This document shows, piece by piece, positions 55,921 to 63,436 of a stretch of 64,000 bases of DNA; position 1 is the first letter of the stretch, and every line of letters begins with the position of its first letter. Origin of the DNA: Actinoplanes utahensis (GTDB lineage Bacteria > Actinomycetota > Actinomycetes > Mycobacteriales > Micromonosporaceae). The position numbers were made by a program, and so were the translations under genes. Under the pieces are notes generated by a model. That model saw nothing but the letters and a program-made list of their open reading frames with translations. It did not search any database and was not told where the DNA came from. The DNA lies in NCBI RefSeq assembly GCF_016862455.1, contig NZ_BOMZ01000015.1, forward strand, positions 240,036 to 304,035. The letters are read 5' to 3'.

Positions 55921-56910
55921 GTGACGCAGGCTCTTCCCCCGTACGAGGTCGGGCGGCTGGCCGGGGCGGTCCTCGACTCGGTCAACTCCGTCGTGGTGGG
56001 CAAGCGGGAATCGCTGGAGCTGGTGCTGGCCGGGATCCTGGCCGGCGGTCACGTGCTGCTGGAGGACATGCCAGGTCTCGGCAAGACGTTGACCGCCCGG
56101 TCCTTCGCGCAGGCGCTCGGGCTCGACTTCCGCCGGCTGCAGTTCACCCCGGACCTGCTGCCCGCCGACGTCACCGGCTCGTTCCTGTACGACCAGCGCA
56201 AGGGCGACTTCGCCTTCCGCGCCGGCCCGATCTTCACCAACATGCTGCTCGCCGACGAGATCAACCGGACGCCGCCGAAGACCCAGGCCGCCCTCCTCGA
56301 GGCGATGCAGGAGAAGCAGGTCTCGGTCGAGGGCGTCACCTACCGCCTGGACCCGCCGTTCCACGTGATCGCGACGGCCAACCCGATCGAGTACGAGGGC
56401 ACGTACCCCCTGCCCGAGGCACAGCTGGACCGGTTCATGCTGCGGGTGTCGTTCGGCTACCCGACGGCGGACGAGGAGTGGTCGGTGCTCCAGCGCCGGA
56501 TGTCCCGCCGCCAGGAGGAGGCCACTCTCAGCCCGGTGGTCGACGCCCGCACCCTTCAGGCGATGCAGAACGCGCTGGAGTCGGTGGCCGTCGAGGACTC
56601 GATCGGCCGCTACATCGTGGCGCTCGCCTCGGCCACCCGGGAGCACGGCGCGGTGTTGGTCGGCTCGTCGCCGCGTGGCTCGCTGGCCCTGCTGCTGCTG
56701 GCCCGTGCACGCGCCGTGATGGCCGGCCGGGACTACGTGGTGCCGGAGGACGTGAAGGACGTGGCGATCCCCGCGCTGGCCCACCGGATCACCCTGCGCC
56801 CGGAGATGTGGCTGCGCCAGGTGAACCCGTCGTTCGTGGTCCAGGAGGTGCTCACCGCGGTGCCGGCCCCGGCCAGCGGGGCGCTCCCGACCTATGCGCG
56901 GCATGACTGA
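55921..56910 (+). CDS. MoxR-family AAA+ ATPase
   Basis: A 329-residue MoxR ATPase. Walker A is LEDMPGLGKTLTARSFAQAL (~45), Walker B LLADEINRTPPKTQAALLEAM, sensor 1 VIATANPIEYEGTYPLPEAQLDRF (~155, key residues N, E, Y), and sensor 2 RGSLALL. MoxR ATPases assist folding or metal insertion of partner proteins. Here the partner is likely the DUF58 protein encoded next, with which it overlaps. The start is GTG. Confidence 0.95.
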   Translation: MTQALPPYEVGRLAGAVLDSVNSVVVGKRESLELVLAGILAGGHVLLEDMPGLGKTLTARSFAQALGLDFRRLQFTPDLLPADVTGSFLYDQRKGDFAFRAGPIFTNMLLADEINRTPPKTQAALLEAMQEKQVSVEGVTYRLDPPFHVIATANPIEYEGTYPLPEAQLDRFMLRVSFGYPTADEEWSVLQRRMSRRQEEATLSPVVDARTLQAMQNALESVAVEDSIGRYIVALASATREHGAVLVGSSPRGSLALLLLARARAVMAGRDYVVPEDVKDVAIPALAHRITLRPEMWLRQVNPSFVVQEVLTAVPAPASGALPTYARHD

Positions 56911-58258
56911 CCTGCCGCTGCTGCGCCCGGCCGTGCCCGGGCCGGGCGCCGGCGAGCCGCAGTCCGGGCCGCTCTGGCTGCCCACCCGGGCGCTGGGCCG
57001 GTCGGTGCTGCTCACCGGCCTGCTCCTGCTGCTCGGCGTGGCGCTGGGCCGGGTCGACCTGGTGCTGCTCGCGGCGCCGTTCGCGATCGGCGCCGCGATC
57101 AACCTGCGCCGGGTGCCGACCGCGGCGCCGGAGATCACCATCCGCGCCGACGAGAACCATCTCGTCGAGGGTGGCGAGGTGGACGCCGGTCTGACCGTCG
57201 CCAACCCGGACTCGATCGGCTACGACCTGGTCGTGGTCCGGACCCGGACCTCGCGCTGGCTGAAGCTGGAGCACTCGGACCGGCCCTTCGCGATCACCGT
57301 GTCCGCCGACGGCTGGGCCGCGATCGACCTGCCCGGCGAGGCGACCCGCTGGGGCCGGCAGGACGTCGGCCCGGCCGCCGCCCGGGCCGCCGCCTGCGGT
57401 GGCCTGCTGGCCTGCCGCCCGGTGGTCACCCCGGCCCGAGGGGTCCGGGTCTATCCGGTCACCGAGCCGTTCAACGCCGTCGAGGCGATGCCCGCCGCGG
57501 CCGGTCTGGTCGGCGCGCACCGCTCCCGGCGCCCGGGTGAGGGCGGCGAGCTCGCCGGGGTGCGCCAGTTCGCCCCCGGCGACCGGCTGCGCCGCATCGA
57601 CTGGCGGGTCTCGCTGCGGACCCGGGACCTGCACGTCGCCTCCACCCTGTCGGACCGGGACGCCGAGGTGCTGCTGCTGCTCGACGTGCTGGGGGAGATC
57701 GGCCTCTCCGGCGGGGTACGCGGCGGCTCGTCGGTACTGGACACCACGGTCCGGGCGGCGGCCGCGATCGCCGAGCACTACCTGCACCGGGGTGACCGGG
57801 TCTCGCTGCTGGAGTACGGCGCGGCCGCCCGCCGGCTGCGCCCCGCCTCCGGCCGCCGGCAGTACCTGACCGTCCTGGAGTGGCTGCTCGACGTCCGTCC
57901 CGACCCGACCCAGACCGAGCAGTACGAGAACATCTTCGGCGCCCACCACGTCTCCTCGTCCGCGCTGGTCGTGGTGCTCACCCCGCTCGTCGACCCGCGG
58001 GCCGCCGACATGCTCGCCCAGCTCACCCAGTCCGGCCGTTACGTGGTGGCGGTCGACACCCTGCCGCCGGAGGCCGCGCCGCCGGTGAAGAACCAGTGGA
58101 CGGCCATGTCCACCCGGCTGTGGCGGATCGAACGGGAGAACGTGCTGGGCCGGTTGCGTGAGCACGGGGTGCCGGTGGTGGCCTGGGCCGGCGCCGGCAG
58201 TCTCGACCTGGTGCTGCGCGACGTGGCCCGGCTGGCCTCGGTTCCGAGGGGGCACTGA
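56903..58258 (+). CDS. DUF58 domain-containing protein (vWA-like)
   Basis: About 451 residues: two N-terminal membrane segments (~32-70), an extracellular-like domain, and the DUF58 core with motif RQFAPGDRLRRIDWRVSLRT near residue 220 and LLLLDVLGEIGLSGG, a MIDAS-like start of a von Willebrand A fold. These proteins work with MoxR. The start may be ATG 56894 (3 residues longer) or 56903; either overlaps the moxR stop. The substrate and partners are unknown. Confidence 0.87.
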   Translation: MTDLPLLRPAVPGPGAGEPQSGPLWLPTRALGRSVLLTGLLLLLGVALGRVDLVLLAAPFAIGAAINLRRVPTAAPEITIRADENHLVEGGEVDAGLTVANPDSIGYDLVVVRTRTSRWLKLEHSDRPFAITVSADGWAAIDLPGEATRWGRQDVGPAAARAAACGGLLACRPVVTPARGVRVYPVTEPFNAVEAMPAAAGLVGAHRSRRPGEGGELAGVRQFAPGDRLRRIDWRVSLRTRDLHVASTLSDRDAEVLLLLDVLGEIGLSGGVRGGSSVLDTTVRAAAAIAEHYLHRGDRVSLLEYGAAARRLRPASGRRQYLTVLEWLLDVRPDPTQTEQYENIFGAHHVSSSALVVVLTPLVDPRAADMLAQLTQSGRYVVAVDTLPPEAAPPVKNQWTAMSTRLWRIERENVLGRLREHGVPVVAWAGAGSLDLVLRDVARLASVPRGH

Positions 58259-58259
58259 C

Positions 58260-58826
58260 ATGCCGTCCAGGTTCACCGGCCGGGTGGAACGCTGGCAGAC
58301 CGCGGCGCGGCGGGCCACCGCGGTGCCGTTCATCATCCGCTGCGGCATCCTCTTCATCGGCCTGCTCGCGCTTGCCGTGGCCTGGCCGGTCGAGATGCTG
58401 TCCAGCCCGCGGTACATGAGCGTGGTCGCGGCCGCGGTGATCTGGCCGGCGGTGGCCCCGCAGGGCAAGGGTGGCACCGCGGCGGCGCTCGCCGTGATCG
58501 CCGGCTGGCTGATCGACACCGCCGGCTTCGGCTCGCCGGTCACGCTGTGGCGGGTGCTGGCGCTGGCGACGCTGCTCTATCTGGCGCACACACTGACCGC
58601 GCTGGCGGCCGTTCTGCCGTACGACGCGGTGGTCAACCTCGACGTGCCCGCCCTCTGGCTGGGCCGCGCTCTGATCGTGGTGTTGATCTCCGCGGTGGTG
58701 ATCGTCCTGGCCCTCGGACTGACCGCTGACCTGGGCGGGGACGCGTTCCAGATCGCCACGCTGGTGGGCCTCGCGGCAGCGACCGCTGTGACAATCCTCC
58801 TAGCACGTATGACCCGGCGTGAGTGA
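58260..58826 (+). CDS. Small polytopic membrane protein of MoxR cluster
   Basis: A 188-residue protein with five hydrophobic segments (~20-45, 50-80, 85-115, 125-150, 160-182), starting one base after the DUF58 stop. No recognisable enzyme motif. Probably the last member of the DUF4129-MoxR-DUF58 operon. It ends 87 bp before the ndh gene. Confidence 0.75.
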   Translation: MPSRFTGRVERWQTAARRATAVPFIIRCGILFIGLLALAVAWPVEMLSSPRYMSVVAAAVIWPAVAPQGKGGTAAALAVIAGWLIDTAGFGSPVTLWRVLALATLLYLAHTLTALAAVLPYDAVVNLDVPALWLGRALIVVLISAVVIVLALGLTADLGGDAFQIATLVGLAAATAVTILLARMTRRE

Positions 58827-58913
58827 ATTCTGAGTCTTTCGTCACTTGACTTCCGCCGTTGTGATCGTCACAGAACGGCGCATGAGACGGCCCTCGCGCG
58901 CGACAATAGGGGC

Positions 58914-60287
58914 GTGAATCCGCCGCGCATAGTCGTCGTAGGAGCAGGTCACGTCGGGCTTTACGCTGCCCTCCGCCTGTCCAAGAAGCTGAACCGCAAT
59001 CGGGCTGAGGTCGTCGTCATCGACCCTGTTCCTCACATGACTTACCAGCCGTTCCTGCCTGAGGCAGCGGCTGGGAACATTTCGCCGCGACACGCCGTGG
59101 TGCCGCTGCGCCGGGAGCTGAAGAAGTGCCGCATCGTCTCCGGTGAGGTGACGAAGGTCGAGCACGCTCGCAAGACCGTCACGGTCCAGCCGATCGACGG
59201 CCCCGCATACGAGATGGAGTACGACCACATCATCGTGGCGCCCGGCTCGGTCTCCCGCACCCTGCCGATCCCCGGGCTCAGCGACATGGGCATCGGGCTC
59301 AAGACCATCGGCGAGGCCATCTACCTGCGCAACCACATCCTCGACCGGCTGGACGTCGCCGCCGCGACGCCCGACGAGGAAGTGCGCAAGGCATCGCTGA
59401 ACTTCGTGTTCGTCGGCGGTGGCTTCGCCGGCATCGAGGCGCTCGCCGAGATGCAGGACGTGGTCGCCGACGCGCTGAAGTACTACCCGGAGCTGGACCC
59501 GAAGGAGGTCCACTTCATCCTGGTCGAGGCCAGCAACCGGATCCTGCCCGAGGTGGGCCCGGAGATGGGCGCCTACACCGCGCGCCAGCTCGCCGGCCGT
59601 GGCGTCGACCTGCGCCTGAGCACCTTCCTGCAGTCCTGCGTCGACGGTCAGATCGTGCTCTCCGACGGGGACACGTTCCGCGCCGAGACGCTGGTCTGGA
59701 CCGCCGGTGTCAAGCCGTCGCCGATGCTGGCCAACACCGACCTGCCGCTGGGCCCCAAGGGCCACGTCAACTGCCTGCCCACCCTCCAGGTGGCGGACAA
59801 CGAGACCAGCGAGCCGCTCGAGGGCGCCTGGGCCGCCGGTGACTGCGCCCAGGTCCCCGACCTGACCAACCCGGGTGCCTGGTGCTCCCCGAGCGCCCAG
59901 CACGCCGTCCGGCAGGCCAAGGTGCTCGCCGACAACATCGCCCAGGTGATCCTCGGCGGCGCGCCGAAGGAGTACCGCCACAAGCACGTCGGCGGTGTCG
60001 CGGGCCTGGGCATCAACAAGGGTGTCGCGCACGTCTACGGCATCAAGGTCAAGGGCTACCCGGCGTGGCTCATGCACCGCTTCTACCACGTGAGCCGGAT
60101 CCCGTCGTTCAACCGCAAGGTGCGCGTGGTGGCCGACTGGGTGCTCGCGTTCCTGCTCAAGCGGGAGACCGTGGCCCTCGGCCAGCTGCACCACCCCCGC
60201 GAGGAGTTCACCGAGGTGACCCCGCCGGTGGCGCTGCCCACCGAGAAGCCCGCCACGGAGAAGACGGTGAGCGCCGGGTCCCGCTGA
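58914..60287 (+). CDS. ndh: Type II NADH:quinone oxidoreductase (NDH-2)
   Basis: A 457-residue single-subunit flavoprotein that passes electrons from NADH to quinone without pumping protons. FAD-binding GxGxxG motif VVGAGHVGLYAALRL at the N-terminus, second dinucleotide fold FVGGGFAGIEALAE (~165), TWTAGVKPS-type segment (LVWTAGVKPSPML), GDCAQ and QHAVRQAK near the C-terminus, and an amphipathic C-terminal helix for membrane contact. Start is GTG. A TGTGA-N3-TCACA palindrome lies ~40 bp upstream. Confidence 0.93.
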   Translation: MNPPRIVVVGAGHVGLYAALRLSKKLNRNRAEVVVIDPVPHMTYQPFLPEAAAGNISPRHAVVPLRRELKKCRIVSGEVTKVEHARKTVTVQPIDGPAYEMEYDHIIVAPGSVSRTLPIPGLSDMGIGLKTIGEAIYLRNHILDRLDVAAATPDEEVRKASLNFVFVGGGFAGIEALAEMQDVVADALKYYPELDPKEVHFILVEASNRILPEVGPEMGAYTARQLAGRGVDLRLSTFLQSCVDGQIVLSDGDTFRAETLVWTAGVKPSPMLANTDLPLGPKGHVNCLPTLQVADNETSEPLEGAWAAGDCAQVPDLTNPGAWCSPSAQHAVRQAKVLADNIAQVILGGAPKEYRHKHVGGVAGLGINKGVAHVYGIKVKGYPAWLMHRFYHVSRIPSFNRKVRVVADWVLAFLLKRETVALGQLHHPREEFTEVTPPVALPTEKPATEKTVSAGSR

Positions 60288-60342
60288 CGGGCCAATGCCG
60301 TTTCCACTGCCTGGGCGGCACCAGCTACGGTGTTTCCAGGCC

Positions 60343-60426
60343 GCCCGGGTGGTGGAATGGCAGACACGGCCGCCTTAAAAGCGGCTGCCCAAAAGGCGTG
60401 CGGGTTCGAGACCCGCCCCGGGCACC
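60343..60426 (+). tRNA. tRNA-Leu (anticodon UAA), bldA type
   Basis: Acceptor stem GCCCGGG (60343-60349) pairs with CCCGGGC (60417-60423). The anticodon arm CCGC-CTTAAAA-GCGG gives anticodon TAA in the 7-nt loop, and the T arm contains GGTTCGAGACC. A long variable arm (TGCCCAAAAGGCG region) marks a class II leucine tRNA. It decodes UUA. In Streptomyces the orthologous gene is bldA, which regulates development. CCA is only partly encoded. Confidence 0.95.
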
Positions 60427-60605
60427 TTCGACGCGGTCGCGGCGTCACGCCGCGACCGCGATCTTGCGCACACATGGGCCTTGACCAGCGGTGACGCGGG
60501 GCATTTTCAGGCTGCTCACAGGTTCCCGGTGCGGCGGGATGTCGACGGACGGCTTACCCTTGAACGACAGGCATAGCGCCTTGACCTCAAGGGAGGCTGG
60601 AAACA

Positions 60606-61439
60606 GTGAAGACTTCCAACCCGGTGCTCTCGCGCCTCGGCCAGGCGGCCGAGCGGGAGCGTACTGCCGGGTACGGGCCATATGGCCAGGCCCCGCAACC
60701 GGGTTATGGTCAGCCCGGTTACGGCGATCCTTACCCCACGGCGGCCGGTTACCCCGCGGCCCCGCCGGCCGTCGCGCCGATGACCCTCGACGACGTCGTC
60801 GTCAAGACCGTCGCGCTGCTCGGCATCACCGGCGCCTCCGCGGCCGCCGCGTGGATTCTCGTCCCGAACACCGTACTCAGCGCCGCCGCGTTCGGCGCGG
60901 CGATGGTCGGTCTCGTCCTGGGCCTGGTCATCTCGTTCATGCGGATGGCCAACCCGGCACTCGTGATCGCCTACGCGGTCATCGAGGGCGCGTTCGTCGG
61001 CCTGATCAGCAAGGCTTTCGAGAGCTTCTACTCGGGCATCGTCATGCAGGCGGTGATCGCCACCTTCGGTGTCTTCTTCGTGATGGCCGGCCTCTACAAG
61101 GCCCGCGTCATCCGGGCGACGCCGAAATTCGTCCGCGCCATGATCGCCATCATGGCCGGGCTCTTCGCGGTCATGCTGATCAACCTGGTGCTGTCGTTCT
61201 TCGACGTCAACACCGGCCTGCGTGACAACGGCGCGCTCGGCATCGGCTTCAGCCTGATCTGCATCGTGGTCGCCTCGTTGAGCTTCATCCTCAGCTTCAA
61301 CGAGATCGAGGAGGGCGTGCGGATGGGTCTTCCGCGGCGCTACTCCTGGACGGCGGCGTTCGGCATCCTGGTCGGTCTCATCTGGCTCTACATCGAGATC
61401 CTCCGCCTGCTGAGCTACTTCCAAGGCGGCGACGACTGA
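60606..61439 (+). CDS. Bax-inhibitor-1/YccA-like membrane protein
   Basis: A 277-residue protein: the first ~55 residues are Pro/Tyr/Gly-rich (GYGQPGYGDPY, similar to prion-like tails), then seven membrane segments typical of the BI-1/YccA superfamily. GTG start with a strong GGGAGG RBS 8-13 nt upstream. The family includes pH- and calcium-regulated channels and protease-modulating proteins; function here is unknown. Two terminator-like hairpins follow. Confidence 0.88.
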   Translation: MKTSNPVLSRLGQAAERERTAGYGPYGQAPQPGYGQPGYGDPYPTAAGYPAAPPAVAPMTLDDVVVKTVALLGITGASAAAAWILVPNTVLSAAAFGAAMVGLVLGLVISFMRMANPALVIAYAVIEGAFVGLISKAFESFYSGIVMQAVIATFGVFFVMAGLYKARVIRATPKFVRAMIAIMAGLFAVMLINLVLSFFDVNTGLRDNGALGIGFSLICIVVASLSFILSFNEIEEGVRMGLPRRYSWTAAFGILVGLIWLYIEILRLLSYFQGGDD

Positions 61440-61460
61440 CGGTTCGTCCGTCGTCACCAG

Positions 61461-61496
61461 CAACGCCCGGCTCGTCTCCCCGCGGACCGGGCGTTG
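61461..61496 (+). terminator. Hairpin after the BI-1-like gene (first)
   Basis: Bases 61461-61470 pair with 61487-61496 (10 bp, 16-nt loop). Confidence 0.6.
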
Positions 61497-61508
61497 CCCC
61501 GACCTCAA

Positions 61509-61550
61509 GGAGAAGCCCGACCTGCGCCCCGGCGCCGGCCGGGCTTCTCC
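61509..61550 (+). terminator. Hairpin after the BI-1-like gene (second)
   Basis: Bases 61509-61519 pair with 61540-61550 (11 bp) followed by CGTTT. It lies 12 nt beyond the first hairpin. Confidence 0.6.
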
Positions 61551-61631
61551 CGTTTCCGGCGTGTCTTCCACCCGCTCGGCCTTCCCCATCCCGGACAACG
61601 TCGCGCTCGCCGGGTTTCTCCTGGGCACGGC

Positions 61632-61770
61632 GCCATCGTGCTCGTCGCGCCCATCCTGGGCCAGGTGCCATCGTGCTGGTCGGGCAGTTCCTGGGCCAGG
61701 TGCCATCGTGCTCGTCGGGCTTCTCCCAGGCCGGTGGCATCGTGCTCGGCGGGCTTCTCGTGAGTCCGGT
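61632..61770 (+). repeat. 35-bp tandem repeat array
   Basis: Units of 35 bp start at 61632, 61667, 61702 and ~61736/61737, with a partial fifth from 61771. The shared core is GCCATCGTGCTCGTCGGGC followed by CCTGGGCCAGGT. No gene covers it on either strand that I can support; 35 is not a multiple of three. The 383-bp space between the BI-1-like gene and the next CDS holds only this array and the two hairpins. Confidence 0.85.
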
Positions 61771-61822
61771 GCCATCGCCCCGCGCTGGGCGGCCTCCTCC
61801 CGTTTCCGGGTATCGTCGCCGC

Positions 61823-62437
61823 GTGCCCGACTTCGCCACCTCCATCGAGCGGCTTCTGACCAAGATCCACCACTGGGATGAGCCGCGGTGGCGAACCGCC
61901 CTGCCCGCCGCCGGCGCGCCTCTTCCCGCCGGCGCGCCTCTTCCCGCCGCGGGCATTCCGGCTCCGGCTCCCACCGGCGAGACCACTGTTTCCACCACGG
62001 GCACTTCGGTCCCGGCCTCAGGCGTCTCGGCTGTCGCTGCGGACGGCTCAACCTCGCCCGTTGGGGCCTCGACTGTTGCTGCCTCTACCTCGCCTGTTGA
62101 GGCTGCGGCTGTTGCTGGGGGCACCTCGACCGCGCCCGTGGGGGCTGCGACTGTCGCTGCGGATGTCTCGACCTCTGCTGCCGAGACATCGGTTCCCGAA
62201 GCTTCGCTTCCTGTCGCGGGCACCCGCTCGCAGTTGGTGCAGGCCCTCGTGCAGGCCCTTGCCGACCTCGGGGCCGAGGCGGAGAATCGCGCGAAACGCC
62301 CCGTCCCCTACCTTCACGACCTGGTGCTGAGCGACCAGCTCCGGGTCCTCGCCGACGACATCCTCGCCGCCGCACCCACCGCCGACCTGCTCGAACGGGC
62401 CACCGCAACTGTCGACGAGGTCCGCCGCACGCTCTGA
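61823..62437 (+). CDS. Hypothetical protein with low-complexity Ala/Ser/Thr centre
   Basis: About 204 residues. The N-terminal ~25 residues are ordered (VPDFATSIERLLTKIHHW). A long low-complexity centre (~26-135) is made of TSVPASG/STSPVGA/TVAA variants. The C-terminal helical part (~136-204) has RSQLVQALVQAL and LHDLVLSDQLRVLADDILAA. I do not recognise the family. The start is GTG at 61823, with TATCGT at 61811-61816, so a leaderless transcript is possible. GC skew and codon pattern suit a real gene in the terminal parts. Confidence 0.65.
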   Translation: MPDFATSIERLLTKIHHWDEPRWRTALPAAGAPLPAGAPLPAAGIPAPAPTGETTVSTTGTSVPASGVSAVAADGSTSPVGASTVAASTSPVEAAAVAGGTSTAPVGAATVAADVSTSAAETSVPEASLPVAGTRSQLVQALVQALADLGAEAENRAKRPVPYLHDLVLSDQLRVLADDILAAAPTADLLERATATVDEVRRTL

Positions 62438-62520
62438 CGGCGCGTTCCCGGCCACCGCAGGCGCGTGTCCCGGTGAACCGTTCGTCGGCCGACGGACGGA
62501 ATGAGAACTCGGCCACCAAC

Positions 62521-62565
62521 GCGAACTGCTCGCCCGCGAACTGCTCGCCCGCGAACTGCTCGCGG
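62521..62565 (+). repeat. Three 15-bp tandem units
   Basis: GCGAACTGCTCGCCC at 62521, 62536 and 62551 (last unit ends CGCGG). Directly adjacent and nearly perfect. Confidence 0.85.
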
Positions 62566-62588
62566 CCGGGGATTGTCTGTTCACAGGT

Positions 62589-62640
62589 GGGCAAGCCCGG
62601 CATCGGGTGGGGAAGCCCGGCGGGTGGGGAAGCCCGGCAC
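62589..62640 (+). repeat. Three 17-19-bp direct repeats
   Basis: GTGGGCAAGCCCGGC-like units occur at about 62589, 62608 and 62625 (GTGGGGAAGCCCGGC in the latter two). Tandem arrangement with slightly different spacing. Confidence 0.75.
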
Positions 62641-62811
62641 CGGTCACTTCCGGCTGGTTCTCACTGCTGACCCTGCTGGCTGATTCGCCGCCCCTCTTGT
62701 CGATCGGGGAGATTGCGCTGTCCGCCCCACCACGCGCTCACCAGATCCAACCCAGCGGACGAGAACCCGCCCGCCCGCGACGGAGTCACCCCTTCCACCC
62801 CTTCCGCGCGA

Positions 62812-62859
62812 GATCTTGTGAGTTTCGGGCGAACCGATTCACCACAACCTCACAAGATC
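62812..62859. repeat. Separated 11-bp perfect inverted repeat
   Basis: GATCTTGTGAG at 62812-62822 and CTCACAAGATC at 62849-62859 are reverse complements separated by 26 bp. It could be a protein-binding site or a hairpin; no gene is near enough to call it a terminator. Confidence 0.6.
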
Positions 62860-62965
62860 GACAACCGGCGGGCAAGCAATTGGCCAGCAGGGTCGCTGCC
62901 GTCTCGGGGCCGGCGAGACAGCAGCAGCGACTAGCCGGGAACCTCCGGCTGGCTCTGGCTGCCTC

Positions 62966-63160
62966 GAAAGTCGGCCATCGCCGCAGCTCACGCCTTGATC
63001 GAAAGCGTTATGTCAACCACGCCCCGCGGCCGACTATCACGCACGCGTCGGCGAGGCTCTCCAGCAGCACCGCGAACACCGGCCGCAACGCGGTGATCGG
63101 GTCGGCACGGCCGTCGCAAGGACAACGGATGGCTGTCTCGACCGGCGGGAGACAGCAGTA
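62966..63160. repeat. Duplicated non-coding element, copy A
   Basis: An ~80-bp block (62966-63045) closely matches copy B, with about 8 mismatches. A ~66-bp insert absent from B follows. A second shared block from GTCGCAAGGACA at about 63113 ends in a hairpin (GCTGTCTC 63132-63139 / GAGACAGC 63149-63156). The conserved parts include GAAAGTCGGCCA and CTTGATCGAAAGCGTTATGTC. Confidence 0.8.
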
Positions 63161-63199
63161 GCGATCAGCGGGGACCCGGCTGGTTCTGGCTGCTGACTC

Positions 63200-63334
63200 G
63201 AAAGTCGGCCATCACCGCAGCTCACGCCTTGATTGAAAACGTTATGTCAACCGCGCCCAGTGGCCGACTTTCACGCACGGCGTGGGCGTCGCAAGGACAC
63301 GGATGGCTGTCTCGAGCGGCGGGAGACAGCAGTG
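63200..63334. repeat. Duplicated non-coding element, copy B
   Basis: The shorter copy. GAAAGTCGGCCA (63200-63211) and TGGCCGACTTTC (63261-63272) form a perfect 12-bp inverted repeat. The downstream hairpin is GCTGTCTC 63306-63313 / GAGACAGC 63323-63330. Related sequence with a gtctc/gagac hairpin also occurs at 62901-62919. Confidence 0.8.
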
Positions 63335-63436
63335 AGAGCCAGCCGGACAAGACTGCTGCTGGGCGGACACTCTCCACGGCCGTGCCGCTGCGAGACTGTT
63401 CGCCGCTGGGTCCTGCGAACGGCGGGGGTAGTGGGG

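Larger units (their letters stand above)
62438..63436. other. Repeat-rich 1-kb stretch without supportable genes
   Basis: No reading frame here shows a coherent protein. The content is: three 15-bp units, three 17-19-bp units, a separated 11-bp inverted repeat, and a duplicated element with conserved hairpins (each listed separately). The rest shows nothing recognisable. Confidence 0.6.

Noticed and set aside
58860..58872. Rex operator upstream of ndh
   Set aside because: The gap between the half-sites is 3 nt instead of 6; kept only as a weak observation.
61378..62223. Minus-strand frame through the 35-bp array and the low-complexity gene
   Set aside because: Repetitive translation caused by the array; no coding signature beyond GC-rich openness.
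62607..63161. Plus-strand frame of 184 codons in the repeat-rich stretch
   Set aside because: It crosses direct repeats and hairpins, is Arg/Pro/Ser-rich and shows no conserved segment; treated as non-coding.
61632..63334. CRISPR array
   Set aside because: The repeats are adjacent without unique spacers of uniform size, and no cas gene is present.
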